From Linanthus parryae (Eukaryota; Streptophyta; Magnoliopsida; Ericales; Polemoniaceae): DNA of 64,000 nucleotides. This document shows, in pieces, positions 31,529 to 42,749 of the stretch. The translations under genes were made by a program, and so were the position numbers. Numbering within the stretch: position 1 is the stretch's first letter; every line of letters starts with the position of its first letter. The stretch covers positions 120,602,088 through 120,666,087 of the forward strand of contig JALGPY010000002.1 in the NCBI GenBank assembly GCA_023055425.1, in the 5' to 3' direction. The notes under the pieces were generated by a model. The model worked only from the letters and a program-made list of their open reading frames with translations, ran no database searches and had not been told where the DNA came from.

Positions 31529-31783
31529 CCACTCCGTCCCACCTTTTCCTACCCATCCTGAATTTTTGACTCGTATCTGGGTCACTTTGACTGGATGATT
31601 TTGATAGCAAAATGATGCGATTGTTTGATAATTTTTTTATTGTGTTATAGAGCAAGTTTTACTCTACAACACCATTAAAAAATTATCCAAAAATTGCATC
31701 ATTTTGCTATCAAACTCACCGAGTCAAAGTGACCCAGTGAATAGTAAAAGTCAAACTGGGGAGGAAGAGGTGGGACAGAGTGG
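31529..31783. mobile_element. Stowaway-like foldback MITE, full length
   Basis: Termini CCACTCCGTCCCACC and its inverted counterpart GGTGGGACAGAGTGG, flanked by TA. The arms pair along nearly the entire 255 bp, so the whole element is a long inverted repeat. TIR and TA duplication fit Tc1/mariner-type Stowaway elements. Confidence 0.85.
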
Positions 31784-31785
31784 TA

Positions 31786-32313
31786 CTAGTACCTGTACTA
31801 GCCTAATAGCAACACGATTTTGATTGAGTACTTCTACTCACGCATCCCTCTAGGCTAGACCACTGCTTGAGAACGCCATCATGACAAGATAAACAAAGTT
31901 AATCATTTCCGGTGCAGTACACAGATCAAAGATTTATTCATCTTCTCACGCAACCCTCCGGGCTAGACCACTGCTCGAGAACGCCATCATGACAAGATCA
32001 AAAAATTTAAACATTTTAGAATTTTTGAAACCAAAATAAACTAAAGTTACAGCACAATACCAGTACCTGTTTGCCTCACTTATTTAGAGTAACTCCAAAC
32101 ATCCTCCATTTGTCCATATTTGGTGACTTTTTTTGAAGATTTTAGTCTCCAACCTCAAATCTCCATTTCTCTATTTCTCCAAAAAAGTGGAGATTTTTTT
32201 TAGGCCTCCAACCATGTTTGAACAAAAAAATCTCCATTTCTCCATTCTCTATTTTTTCTAAAATGTATGGAATGTGGGTCCAACACAATTTGGGTTGAGG
32301 TTTTGTTTGACTT

Positions 32314-32348
<35 letters not shown>

Positions 32349-32839
32349 GGAAGTTGACTTGAGGGTTGAGGTTAACCAAACATTTCCATCCCAACCAGGC
32401 AATTATTTTTCATAGTTTTGGTTGTTAAACATACTACTAGTCAACTTGAGGGGGGCTATTAAGAATCAGGGACTAAATTGTAAGAGGCTTCAAACTAATG
32501 ACATGAACTGAAATGATTCAGCAACCGTTGGATTGCTTTGTTCATTCGTTCAGTAGCCGTCCGATGGCTTCTAGCCGTTTTATTTGAACTCTCAAGAAGA
32601 ACGGCGTCGTCTCTTCTCACAGGAGGTCGTTACATCCAGTCAGCTGTTTGGTGGCTTCTTATTGGTCATTCTTTGTCATTCGCTCCTACGTGTACACCTA
32701 GTCAGCTAGGTTGTTACAAGTTTCTGTTTATTACATTTCTACCCAAACTATTTAAGCTTTTGCAAATTGTTCTGTAATTGTTTTTTTAATACATTTTCTA
32801 TCTTTCCTCTCTGCAACTTTCTCTCTCTCTTTCTCTCTC

Positions 32840-32878
<39 letters not shown>

Positions 32879-33047
32879 GCCTGGTTCTCTTATTACTCTG
32901 ATAAACATACTACTGGTGTTATAAACGACAACTTTATGCCGTTGTCATATGTACAAAATGACCAACTAAAATTTGTGTTGCTTTGCCAAACGTGTTTTTA
33001 TGGTTTTAAAAAGTGCTTTAAAGTTTAAACACATTCATAAACAATCC
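31786..33047. other. Intergenic; microsatellites and poly-T, no gene
   Basis: An imperfect repeat pair sits near 31835-31880 and 31940-31995 (CCTC..GGCTAGACCACTGCT..GAGAACGCC). There is a poly-T tract at 32318-32346 and a CT microsatellite at 32818-32880. Short open frames (32142-32402, 32538-32777) are low complexity or lack domains. Confidence 0.5.
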
Positions 33048-33179
33048 TAGTTTGGCAAAGATAGATTATTGGATAGATTATTCAAATGTGTGGTTGATAT
33101 GAGGAGAGAGAGAGACAAATACACATCATCTCAACCACTCATTCAACAATGTATCCAATAATCTATATTTGCCAAACTA
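33048..33179. mobile_element. Short foldback MITE (TAGTTTGGCAAA termini)
   Basis: Inverted ends TAGTTTGGCAAA... and ...TTTGCCAAACTA, with pairing continuing over TAGATTATTGGATA. Total 132 bp with a GA-rich loop. Superfamily not determined. Confidence 0.7.
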
Positions 33180-33421
33180 TGCACCTACCAAACAGTAATG
33201 TGATTTTTTGATACCATGTAGTTTTATTTATCTTTTGAAATATAAACCATGATATTTTATAGAATAGAAAGAAGACTACTACCAGTATTTTTTTTCGTGT
33301 GATTTTTATAGTGCAAAAAAAAATTAATTATAAATATTTAGCCATCAAATCAGTAACAATTTGGAGATTAAAAAAGTCCAAAGCCATTGCATTTGTCAAC
33401 CCAGAAACCTTTCCCCTCTTA

Positions 33422-33821
33422 GAGCATGTTTGGTACCAGATGAAAATCTCAATAATCAGCTGAAAATAATCTGAAAAGAAAATCCAACTTACCTAATAAT
33501 CACAATATGTCTAGTATGAGCTGAAATTATGGATCACTAACTTGATCAATTTGACAAAATTTAAAGAGTTATAGAGTCAAGCAATTGAATACACATATTT
33601 ATAACCGAACTGTGATTATGCTAATGTAAAAAAATATCAAAATTATTTTTTTTTAGATTTTAATCCGCATAATCCCCAATTTTGGAGATTCTACAATTGC
33701 ACATAGATTATTTTAATCTGCAGATTATCATATTAAAATTTGCAGGCATAACAAACAAGATTGTTGAAAAGAGGCCAATTTTTATGCAACTGGATTAAAA
33801 TCAGCGATACCAAACATGCAC
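33422..33821. mobile_element. PIF/Harbinger-like MITE, copy 1
   Basis: Ends GAGCATGTTTGGTACC and GATACCAAACATGCAC, flanked by TTA on both sides (33419-33421, 33822-33824), the duplication typical of PIF/Harbinger. 400 bp, no coding capacity. Related to 40307-40681. Confidence 0.7.
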
Positions 33822-35640
33822 TTAGTACAAAAAAACCTTTCCCCTCCCCTATGAAGAAAACCTTTTTCCTTTCCACCAACCTGTCTTGTCAAGACAGACA
33901 ATAAAATCTTTCTATCTAACTTCTCAGAGACGCTCTACACATTTTTCGCAACAATCTTGCCGGTACAACTCTGTGCTTATCTCTTCTTGCCGGTGTAATC
34001 AAACTCTCTTGCCGGTGTAATCAAACTCTTCCTCCCAAATCGGCAACCCAGTTCATCCAAGGCAACCATCTGCTTTCTGCTCTGATCGTGTAAGTTTCCT
34101 CCCTCTTCTATATCTGATGAAACCGGACCCAATAGCTTTATCAATGTTACTTGGTATATGTACCTATAAACCTATTGTTGCTATTTGTTATGCAACCTTG
34201 AATTGTAGAAAATTAGAAACATGTAATTAAAATGTACCAGTAGCACAGTTTTCATCCTTGATGTTTGGATAGACAGGTTCAGTTATTGAAAATGTTTGGA
34301 TAGAGGGGTTCAATTATTGAAAAATCCGGTGACCGGAAGTTTTGTAGCCGGTCACCGGTTGAGTATTTATTTCAACATTTTCACCGTTCGGTGCCCGGCT
34401 ACTGCAAGCCGGTGCCCGGCTACTGCAAGCCGGAGCCCAGATCAATTTTTGTATAATGCTTTTTTTGTTCATTTTGTGTCCTGTTCCCACCCCATCTATG
34501 ACACTATCTCTCTCTCTCTCACCACATGCACCCTACCCCCACAGCCTTCTCTCTCTTTCTCTTCATGTAATACCCTTCCCCCGCACACCTTAACCGGACT
34601 CCAGTTTTCTCCAATTTTTGACCAAAACTCAAAAAAAGCCAGTCTCCGTATTCACCACCATACACTGATTTTTCTCTAACTCCAAATAACTTGAGTTCGG
34701 TTGGACTTTGGACTGACACAAGATTTATACGATGAGGGGCCAAAATATAATGTACAATATCCAAGTTCTCATGTCTTGATTTGCGTTATATAAACCCGAA
34801 CTCTTTGACACAATGGGGTTCATAAGGGATGATTGAAAGCCTAGATGTATTTACAAAGAGAAAGTTATTTCAGTTAGAGGAACTACAAATTTAAGCAAGA
34901 TAAAATTGATGGAATATCAAATAACAAGCTTATAAGAATGTGGAAACTAATGTAACTAAATAGAGGAGTTGTGAAAACACATACCAGTGGAATTTAGTCC
35001 ATGGTGGTATGAGCAAAAAGATTGCTGGAGGCGTGGGTGTAATATTATTCGTTAAGAAAATTATGTTGTAGTTTTTTCTTTAATTTTTTTTTTTTTTACT
35101 TTTGAGTTGTGTTGCTTTAGGAACCCTAATTCTAGATTACTTTCATCGCAGTAGTATTCCTTATTTTTAGTACTTCCATCATATTCTTACATAGTACTAA
35201 TTATAGGAAACATTTTATTTCTTATTTTTTAATAATATTATAATTGCATAGGATAGGTCTAATATGTTCGGAGATCTTACCTATCTTATCTACATATCAA
35301 ATTAATGTTTATGTCTGACTTGAACTCCTAGAGATAGGGTTGCAAATCGGTTAACTTCTTTGTGAAACTATGAACTTGAGGGGGGCAATCTTTAATAAAC
35401 CCAAAAATATTTGAAAATCTATAAGCACGGAAAAACACCCTTTATACACTTGAGAGGAACAAATTACACTTCTGCATACTAAAAGTGCATGTTTGGAACT
35501 CCTGGCAGTGTGTTTTTTTAACTCATTTGGTATTTCTATTTTTTTGTCTGTTCAAAAACAAAAACATGCTGAAAAACAGCTGTTTATAATAACAACAAAT
35601 GTGGTGTTTTTTGTGTTTTTTTCATAGTATTTGTGTTTAA
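33822..35640. other. Possible 5' part of an unrecognised gene, otherwise intergenic
   Basis: 33870-34092 resembles a transcribed 5' UTR: CTTGCCGGTGTAATCAAACT is repeated (33998, 34010 area) and a GTAAGT-type donor follows at about 34090. Near 34392-34435 there are two copies of a 23-bp GC-rich repeat. No protein domain is found. Linking this to the exon at 35641 is speculative. Confidence 0.25.
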
Positions 35641-36189
35641 AGACTTTTCAAGTATGATTCTTCAGCTCCTCACCCTGATGAAAAACCTCTAACACAAGAT
35701 GTGACCGCAGCTGCCTTGCGGACTGAAAACAATCCTCAATCACCTCTTGCAACTCAAACCGACATGACAGGTTCAACAACTAATCCAGCACCACTAATTG
35801 TTGCAGCTATAGGCGAAGGAGAGACAACTTTCTATCAATTACTTACCAGTGGCAAATCTATATCAGAAAAGAGAGTGATTGCTGAACGAGAAGTTATTTG
35901 TTTTGAGAGGGCTGAAAGAGAAGCTGAGTGTGCCAAGAAAAGAGTTCAAATATTGGAACGGATGATTGCTTTGAATCAAGAGGAACTTGATATTGAAATG
36001 AAGTTCATAATCAATATGAAAGAATGGATACAAAAATATTCGACAGATGATTGCACAACCTCGGCGGACTCCGAGGCGAAAAGAGAAAGAGATTATGACT
36101 CTCCGCCGCCTGTCAAAGATCGCGAAAAAGTAGGATACTATAATGCATCAACTTCCTACTCTAGCCAATTTCCAAGCATCGTGTATTAG
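35641..36189 (+). CDS. Putative 3' exon of a protein of unknown function
   Basis: An open frame preceded by an in-frame TAA (about 35638-35640) and by a pyrimidine-rich tract with possible AG acceptors, ending at TAG 36187-36189. It has no ATG in its conserved-looking part, so it would be a terminal exon. The peptide has a Thr/Pro-rich start, a charged helical segment (AEREVICFERAEREAECAKKR, within 35880-35946) likely to form a coiled coil, and a Ser/Tyr-rich tail. I do not recognise a family. It could also be a relic. Confidence 0.35.
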   Translation, partial: RLFKYDSSAPHPDEKPLTQDVTAAALRTENNPQSPLATQTDMTGSTTNPAPLIVAAIGEGETTFYQLLTSGKSISEKRVIAEREVICFERAEREAECAKKRVQILERMIALNQEELDIEMKFIINMKEWIQKYSTDDCTTSADSEAKRERDYDSPPPVKDREKVGYYNASTSYSSQFPSIVY

Positions 36190-36342
36190 CGTTTTGATGT
36201 AATATAAATTGCGAACATATGCGAACGCTCCAGCTTTGGTTTAGATAATCTATGCTTAATCTACCAACTCATGCATTTTGAGTTACTTCTGATCACTACG
36301 TTTGATTGAAGTTTTGGATGCGTCGCGTATCTATCATTCTTA

Positions 36343-37005
36343 GAGCATCTACAACCCATGTTATTTTTCCCCTTCCCCCACCGGCCCACCATTTCCCCCC
36401 TCCCCCTCCCCCTCTCCCAAACTACTACACTTATTTCCAACCTATCCTTTCCTCCCTACACAGCAAATTAAATTCTAATATACTATATTATATTATATAT
36501 ATCTAATGATTTGAAAACAAAATTATTAATACTAAAAAAAGTAAATACAAATTTCTGCACAATAAATGTCAGTATATTCTTTGTTTCTGAATACTATACT
36601 TTGTATCGTTATGATTCAATGAAATTGACACTTCTTAACCTCATTTTTCTATTATTTAATAATTTTGATTGTTTAGTTTTAGAGCATAGGATTTATAAGT
36701 TTTCGATGCGGGCTTTCCGTAAATATTATTTTCAATAATCATGACTACATTATTTATTTTTGTAAATAAAAAAATTAAATTTATTAATCATAATACAAAA
36801 TTATAATATAATCATAAAATAGTACTATGTGAAATTAATAATGTCAAATGATTTAATTAACCACTCTATGTAGAGGGGGGTGTCCATGGGGAAATCTCCC
36901 CTAACCATCCCACACCGAAGACCCCTCCCACCAAAGGTTTGACATGACCCGTACTTTTACAATGTTTTCCCTCTCTCCCTCCCTCCACGGGGTTGGAGAT
37001 GCCCT
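36343..37005. mobile_element. MITE-like element (GAGCATCTACAACCC termini)
   Basis: Ends GAGCATCTACAACCC and GGGTTGGAGATGCCCT (one mismatch short of clean inversion), a terminal type common in plant MITEs. The AT-rich interior has no coding sequence. C-rich blocks just inside each end are partly complementary. Confidence 0.55.
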
Positions 37006-37895
37006 TCTATATCTTTTACAGTCTAAATTTTGTTGAACTATTTAAATAAACCGTTGTAATCAAACCAGCCCCGTAACTATTTACCACAAATTGGTCTCGT
37101 TGTAGTTGCGTTGGTATATTAGTTCTTGACAATACCCATGAACTAGCTTCAACCATTAGTTATAAACGTCAAATGGGGTACCTGAGACATAAGGAGCACG
37201 TTATGTTTCCGCATGCAGTATTCAAGAATGTCAATATGTTTTGTATATAAAACACTACATCCACCCAATTATGAGGTAATTGATCGTTTATATGCATAAA
37301 ACCATAGGCCAATTGTCTTATATCAATTTTAAGTTATCCTATCTGTTTTAATCTACTACCGTATTTCCTTCTTCGATCGGATCTAGAGCAACCCCTAATA
37401 AATATGGCAAGTCACTAATGTAACACAAAGATGATGGAAATTGAGAAGTAGTAGTAATATTGATAGTGATTAGGGCAAGTCCAATGATACAAAAAGTATC
37501 ATCCCTCCAACCACCAATTGGTTTAAATGTTTAATATTTTGTTCTGTATGCCAATAAAACCATCAATACAGATTCTTTTTTAGTATCCTTGTTTGGATTA
37601 AGTGATTCTGCAAACTTCAAAGCAAACTTACCTACTCATCCCAAAGTTTGTAAGATCCACATTTCACTCATTTTCCTACTAACATACGTAGTAGTACTGT
37701 TGTACCTAGACCTGAAACCTCAAAACCCTCACAATTCAACATTCAAAACCATTTCACTTTTTGTAAACTGTTTGAATGGAGCACAACGCTAAGGGTACAT
37801 TCGTAAATTTAAAAATGATTGGCGCCAAGTCCTTCTAACAACACTTACTTTACGATGGAAGAGGCCTCCAAAAAACAACATTCTGTTGTTCATTA
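37006..37895. other. Intergenic, AT-rich, MITE debris
   Basis: No gene is seen. 37480-37800 contains phrases shared with the MITE at 39554-39752 (CCCACATTTCAATCATTTT-like), suggesting an old related copy. Confidence 0.4.
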
Positions 37896-38219
37896 ATGGA
37901 AGAAGACTGCGGGAGGGGGATGGGCTTCCTTCGTGTTAGAATTTCATCAACGCTGAAGAGAGTCAGAGAGATACAGAAACGGGAAAGAAATCACCTCACA
38001 AGAAAGAGGAATTATGAAGACTTAAGAAATACAATACAGGCAAGGAGGACAATGTACGAGGAGAGATTGTGGAAACGGTGGTTGAAGTCCAGACAAAATG
38101 CATATGCTAGGGATATGGAAGCTAATTTGTTCACTCAGTATGTGCAAACCAAGCTATTGTGCTATACCACTTACGACAGGTTTGCCGGAGTGGTCAATAA
38201 ATACATTTTTTTCGCGTAG
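37896..38219 (+). CDS. Small ORF, unknown; basic helical protein or relic
   Basis: 107 codons from ATG. It is rich in Arg and Glu, with a predicted helical, highly basic stretch (KRVREIQKRERNHLTRKRN). No family recognised. With no supporting splice or promoter signal, it may be a gene fragment. Confidence 0.25.
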   Translation: MEEDCGRGMGFLRVRISSTLKRVREIQKRERNHLTRKRNYEDLRNTIQARRTMYEERLWKRWLKSRQNAYARDMEANLFTQYVQTKLLCYTTYDRFAGVVNKYIFFA

Positions 38220-38874
38220 TAAGGTAGGTTGAGCAACATCTTTAATACATTTTTGTTTCGCGTAGTGAGGTAGGTTTAGCAACATCTTTCTCGTCAAATG
38301 CCTAAGTGCGATTGGGCACTCAACATTAACAGTAGTGCTTTGACGCTTGTGTGGCTGAGTGCATTACAACCCTTTTCTTGGAGTTCTTTTTTTTTTAAGA
38401 AATGACCCATTTTTTTGGGGTGAATAAATGACCCTTTTGTTGAAGCTGTAAACGTCCCCTTGTACTTTTTTTTTGTTAAATTCGAGAAAAAGTTCGGCAT
38501 AAAAATTCGCAATACAATAATTTGTCAAGACGTTAAGTTTGGATATACTTATGACTCCGAAAAATTTGGCATTAATAATACGGAACATTATACATAGTAT
38601 TCATCCGCACATACACAATATTGTCTTCCATTTTTGGAGACAATCTATTTCTCTTTTTTGTTTGGGTAGATTTCTTTCGCAAGAAGAAGAGCTACATGGT
38701 TGACTCAATTATTCTGTATCTCTTTGGTGGATTCCATAGAGTGGTGGATTTAATCCGGTTTCTGTATCTCAAGGTGGATTCCTTAAGTGGTGAGCCGTTC
38801 ATCTCAGGTTTTGTATCTTAGAGTGGATTCTCGAAGTGGTGAGCCTTGGTTCTGTATCTTGGAGTGGATTCTCT
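38220..38874. repeat. Degenerate minisatellite leading into a foldback element
   Basis: From about 38708 to 38885, four to five units of roughly 45-50 bp share TCTGTATCT...GTGGATTC...AAGTGGTGAGCC. The last unit merges with the terminus of the foldback element at 38875. 38220-38700 has no recognised content. Confidence 0.6.
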
Positions 38875-39173
38875 AAGTGGTGAACCATTTCATAATATGA
38901 TTGATAGTTTGTGCTTTGCCATCCAACACATGGATTTGGATCCTCTCATGTCCAAAAACTCATTGGACGGTCCAGATTTGGACTTGACGAGGAGATTTGG
39001 ACATGAGAGGATCTAACACATTCTGTCATCATATACCGTTTTCTAAAACCAAACGGTATCAGCTGTTATGTCAAAGCGCAAACTATCAATTAAAGGAATC
39101 AATATGTGTTGACAAAATGTGTTAGATGGCAAAACACAAACTATCAATCAAAGGATAAAATGGTTCACCACTT
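38875..39173. mobile_element. Foldback MITE containing a second, smaller foldback
   Basis: The outer arms 38875-38938 and 39108-39173 are inverted copies (GTGGTGAACCATTT ... AAATGGTTCACCAC, with the GATAGTTTGTG/CACAAACTATC block inside). Inside, 38937-39013 is another inverted repeat (GGATCCTCTCATGTCCAAA ... TTTGGACATGAGAGGATC). I read this as one small MITE within or fused to another. Confidence 0.65.
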
Positions 39174-39471
39174 GTTAGATCGTTTTTGCCATTTTGGGTT
39201 ATTTTTAGTTTCTTAAGTTTCCAGTTTTTAGGCTATTTAAACCATTGTAGGCCACTGGATTAAATCAACCCCGGCCATTAGATCTCACCTTAACTACCCA
39301 CTTGAGCTATCCACTACTTGAAAGTTTACCCTCGCTTCCTCTCGGATTATTTTATGTAACTTACAAAATTGTGTAAGAACGTGACTTGATGGATATCATA
39401 TAAAATTACCGGGGACGCCATTTTCATCTCCTCCTCCAGCAAAACCGATTATGAAATGTGTTATTTGGGTA

Positions 39472-39498
39472 GTGCCCTCGGGCACGGGAAACCCCTAG
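39472..39498 (+). mobile_element. Helitron-like 3' terminus
   Basis: The hairpin GTGCCCTCGGGCAC (39472-39485) is followed at short distance by CTAG (39495-39498) and then T, the standard Helitron 3' end. The 5' TC end was not located. The same hairpin and spacer occur in reverse at 48659-48685. Confidence 0.5.
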
Positions 39499-39553
39499 TA
39501 AATAAAATTTCAGTATTTTCATGTCAAACAACCATTTTTACTTTACGAATATT

Positions 39554-39752
39554 GGTCATGTTTGGATATCAAGGTTTGGTTAACCTCAATAAAAAGTTAA
39601 CCAAACCCTCAACTCAAAATTTGTAGGACCCACATTTCAATCATTTTTCTACTCACATAAAAATCAAAACTTCAAAACTAATACCCTCAAATCAAAACAC
39701 CCACCTAGTTTGGTTAACCAAACAAGCCCAACCTTGTTATCCAAACAGGGCC
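39554..39752. mobile_element. MITE with GGTCATGTTTGGATA-type termini
   Basis: Ends GGTCATGTTTGGATATCAAGG and AACCTTGTTATCCAAACAGG are inverted with few mismatches. An inner TTTGGTTAACC / GGTTAACCAAA pair strengthens the fold. 199 bp, probably hAT-like, not certain. Confidence 0.6.
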
Positions 39753-39874
39753 ATTGTCGTTTCACGAATTTGATTGCTTCTAGACTGCGTCATTTCAAGA
39801 TGTGTAGAATTGGTGGGAAAAAGGTTTACATTTTCTCATTTTTTTTATTTTATTTTCTTCTATTTTGTGTCGTA

Positions 39875-40132
39875 CCACTCCGTCTCTACTCTTTGTTCCC
39901 ATTTGACTTTTTTGACTCGTATTTGGGTCATTTTGACCGGGTGATTTGGATAGCAAAATAATACGATTTTTTGATATTTTTCTTACCATATTATAGAGAA
40001 ACTTTTACTCTACAACACCATGAAAAAATTATCAAAAAATTACATCGATTTGCTATTCAAATCACCGCGTCAAAGTGACACAATGAATAGTGACAAAAGT
40101 CAAATTGGGTACAAAGAGGAGAGACAGAGTGG
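39875..40132. mobile_element. Stowaway-like foldback MITE
   Basis: Same family as 31529-31783, with CCACTCCGTCTC and GAGACAGAGTGG ends, TA flanks and 258 bp. The central CTCTACAACACCATG arm is intact. Confidence 0.8.
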
Positions 40133-40306
40133 TAACGTATTAAAATGTCGGGTGTTACTGTGAAACTAAAAGGAATCATCCTACTTCAAAGAAAGAGAAA
40201 CATCCTTGTGTAAACATTTAAGTTTTGTGGAACTATAAGTCACGAGCAGCAGCGTACAAACAAGGAAATTGGTTAATCGAGACACATTTAATTTTAGAGA
40301 TTGTTT

Positions 40307-40681
40307 GGTACCAGCTGAAAATCTCAATAATCGGCTGAAAAGATTTTGATAAGAAAATCCAACTTAATCAATCACAATCTGTTTGGTATGATCTGAAATT
40401 ATAGATCACTAACTTGATCTATTGAACAAATTTTAAAGATCTCTAAAGTCGAGTAATTGAATACACTTATTTATTAGTACTGAACTGTGATCATGCTAAT
40501 GTAAAAATAGATATCAAAATTAATTTTTTTAGAGATTTTCAGCTGTGCATAATCCCTAACTTTGGAGATTCTACAATTGCAGACACATTATTTTAATTTG
40601 CAGATCATCAGATGAAAATTTACAGGCATAGAAATCATGATTGTTGAAAAGTGGCCGATTTCGGCGATACCAAACATGCAC
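40307..40681. mobile_element. PIF/Harbinger-like MITE, copy 2
   Basis: Related along its length to 33422-33821 (for example the GATCACTAACTTGATC block). Left flank TTA, right flank TAA. The left end reads GAGATTGTTTGGTACC, the right GATACCAAACATGCAC. Confidence 0.65.
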
Positions 40682-40777
40682 TAAGTAACGTGTGCAAGAA
40701 GCAGTGAGATATCCATCGGTGTGGGTACAGGGAAAAAACCCAATTATCAGGAAAGTTTTTCATATTTAGACGGTAGA

Positions 40778-41465
40778 TCATGAACAATCAACCAACTCTG
40801 AACACCAACAATCAGGATGTTGGCTTGGGTCCCTGCCGTCGGGTCCTACAGGGTTGACATTCCAATCAAGGTCGAAATCGTCAAGTATCCAGTTGGAGTA
40901 ATACAGCACTACCTTCTGAGCTTCACATTGGGATTCAGTAACAATCTCACTCTCGATTTCTGCAATGTTTTGATATTCTAATGCAGCAAAGTCATCACAT
41001 TTTATCTGTGCAATTTTATCGCATTTGATTCCAGCAACTTTCTCTTGGTCATCAAATTTGGAAACATTAATGGTCCGCGAAGATGCAGATTCACGGGAGT
41101 CCAGTTCCATCTCTGATGAGGGGACTGAGCGCTCCGCGGAGGCAGCAGAAAGAGATGCTTGAAATTCAAGACGTTTCGCTTGACAAGCTTTAGAGGCAGC
41201 TTCGGCAGTGTCAAAGGTTCCCAACCAAATTTTAGTTTTTTTAAAGGGTCTCTGTATTCGGCAGCCCATTTCCCCCCTTTCCTCTTCTTAACACCTTTGG
41301 GTATCGAACCAGCCGGCGAACTAGAGGCGGTCGTTCTCGGAGTTGTGGCTACCGAAGCTGCTATCCGGTAGGATGTCGATATATGAGTATTGTGTGAAGC
41401 CCTATTCCTCTTTTGCGGAGCCATCGAGGATTTCTCCCTGTTGGTGCTGTCTTTGCACAAAGACA
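40778..41465 (-). pseudogene. AP2/ERF transcription factor with a frameshift inside the AP2 domain
   Basis: Starts at ATG 41463-41465 or at 41422-41424 (MAPQKRNRAS). The first frame carries GVKKRKGGKWAAEYRDP, the first strands of the AP2 DNA-binding domain. After a one-base loss near 41240 the domain continues in a second frame with KKTKIWLGTFDTAEAASKA and KRLEFQ, then an acidic C-terminal region (NWILDDFDLDWN) to the stop at 40778. ERF proteins bind GCC-box or DRE promoters in the nucleus. The KRKxGKWAAE form suggests an ERF118-like subgroup, a tentative call. The frameshift would destroy the domain unless it is a sequence error. The C-terminal frame shows no further break. Confidence 0.8.
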
Positions 41466-41691
41466 TAGGTATGAAAAGGTCTTTAGGGTGGTGGCGGTGG
41501 TTGTGGGTTGGTGGAAGCAATGGAATTGGGAAGCTAATTTCACGGATAAAGAGTTTTGGGGGGTTTGGCTACGAAATTCATTTCATCTGCATCGTTGGAG
41601 GAGGATTCTGTAGCGTACAGATCGCTGCATAAAACACGAATCTTCTTAAATTTGACATTTCCAGTACCCGAATAAACCCTGCTTGGTGCTA
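41466..41691. other. Upstream region of the ERF pseudogene
   Basis: No other gene is seen. Plus-strand open frames here are antisense shadows. Confidence 0.4.
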
Positions 41692-42079
41692 CCACCTCCG
41701 TTCCCTATCTTCCTCCCCATTTTCACTTTCACCACTATTCACTGAGTCACTTTGACCCGATGATTTGATTAACAAAATGGTGCAAGAATTTGATATTATT
41801 ATTTTTTTTGAGGAATAAAAATTTCATAAATTAACCAGAATCACCAATTACATCAGAAAATAGTAGATTTTGTAACCAATCAGACTCTCTACCTATCCAA
41901 TTTTCTGAATTTGATAATCTTTTCGAGGTATTGTAGAGTAAAGTTTATTTTACAACACTACGAAAAAATTACTAAAAAATAGTATAGTAGTATCATTTTG
42001 CGATCCAAATAATCGGGTCAAATCGACCTGATTACGGGTAAAAGAGTCCAAGTGGGGAGGAAGAGAGGGAACTGACTAG
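41692..42079. mobile_element. Stowaway-like foldback MITE interrupted by a small insertion
   Basis: Left end CCACCTCCGTTCCCT after TA, right end GGGAACTGACTAG before TA. The arms are interrupted at 41796-41906 by a 111-bp insertion flanked by GAATTTGATA repeats. Confidence 0.7.
41796..41906 (-). mobile_element. Short retroposed fragment (LINE/SINE-type) with 10-bp target duplication
   Basis: GAATTTGATA occurs at 41786-41795 and 41907-41916. The insert begins with a T-rich run (an A-rich tail on the minus strand) after a stretch resembling plant LINE 3' ends. This fits a 5'-truncated target-primed insertion. Confidence 0.6.
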
Positions 42080-42083
42080 TACT

Positions 42084-42316
42084 ACCTCCATTCTGTATCA
42101 CTATTCACTGGACCGCATTGATCCGATGATTAGGATAATAAACCGGAGCAACTTTTTGACATTTTTCGCATGGTGTTGTAGATAAACTTTTTCTCTACAA
42201 CACCATGCAAAAATTATCAAAAAGTACCTAATCTTGTTACTCAGATCACCGGGTCAAAGTGACTCAATTACGAGTCAAAAGGTCAAATTAGGAAGAAAGA
42301 GAGAGAACAGAGGTAG
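42084..42316. mobile_element. Stowaway-like foldback MITE, adjacent copy
   Basis: Directly follows the previous copy. The arms meet around TTTTTCTCTACAACACCATG (42187-42206). The termini CTACCTCC / GAGGTAG are degenerate. Confidence 0.7.
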
Positions 42317-42440
42317 TACTCGGTTTATTGCAGAGAGTGCCCCGGCTCAACAAAGGTTGTGGTTTGGTCTATTCATTTTATTTTTAATTTTTAAGATATG
42401 AGGTATCAGTCACTTTCACAGAAAGGGGTTCAGAAGAAGC

Positions 42441-42536
42441 TAGGGTGGAAGCTCAAGTGGCAGAGCGTTGGAAGCCCCTACATGAGGTCCTGGATTCAAA
42501 CCGGTGGACGACAAATACAATTTCTCAAAAAAAATG
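42441..42536 (+). mobile_element. SINE-like element with tRNA-type A and B boxes
   Basis: AGCTCAAGTGGCAGAGCG (42450-42467) matches a pol III A box and GGATTCAAACC (42492-42502) a B box, at the usual spacing. A short A-rich stretch follows (42526-42534). No acceptor-stem pairing is seen, so it is a tRNA-derived SINE head, not a tRNA gene. Confidence 0.5.
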
Positions 42537-42749
42537 GTTCTGAAATCCATCAATACACGAGCAAAATTAGTTTGTTCGACAAAATATTTTCTCTCTCAAA
42601 AGTGTTTCACTTAAATTGTTCTTGGACTATGGGCCTTTTTTCAATTTTGATTTGGGTCCCTCCATTTAGGAAAGGACAAAAAGTGAGTTCTACCACTTCC
42701 CAACACTTCTGGAAATGTTCTCGTCCGTTGAATCTATTTTAGATCTAAT

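Noticed and set aside
42398..42742. 114-codon ORF
   Set aside because: Overlaps the SINE-like A and B boxes and has no protein features.
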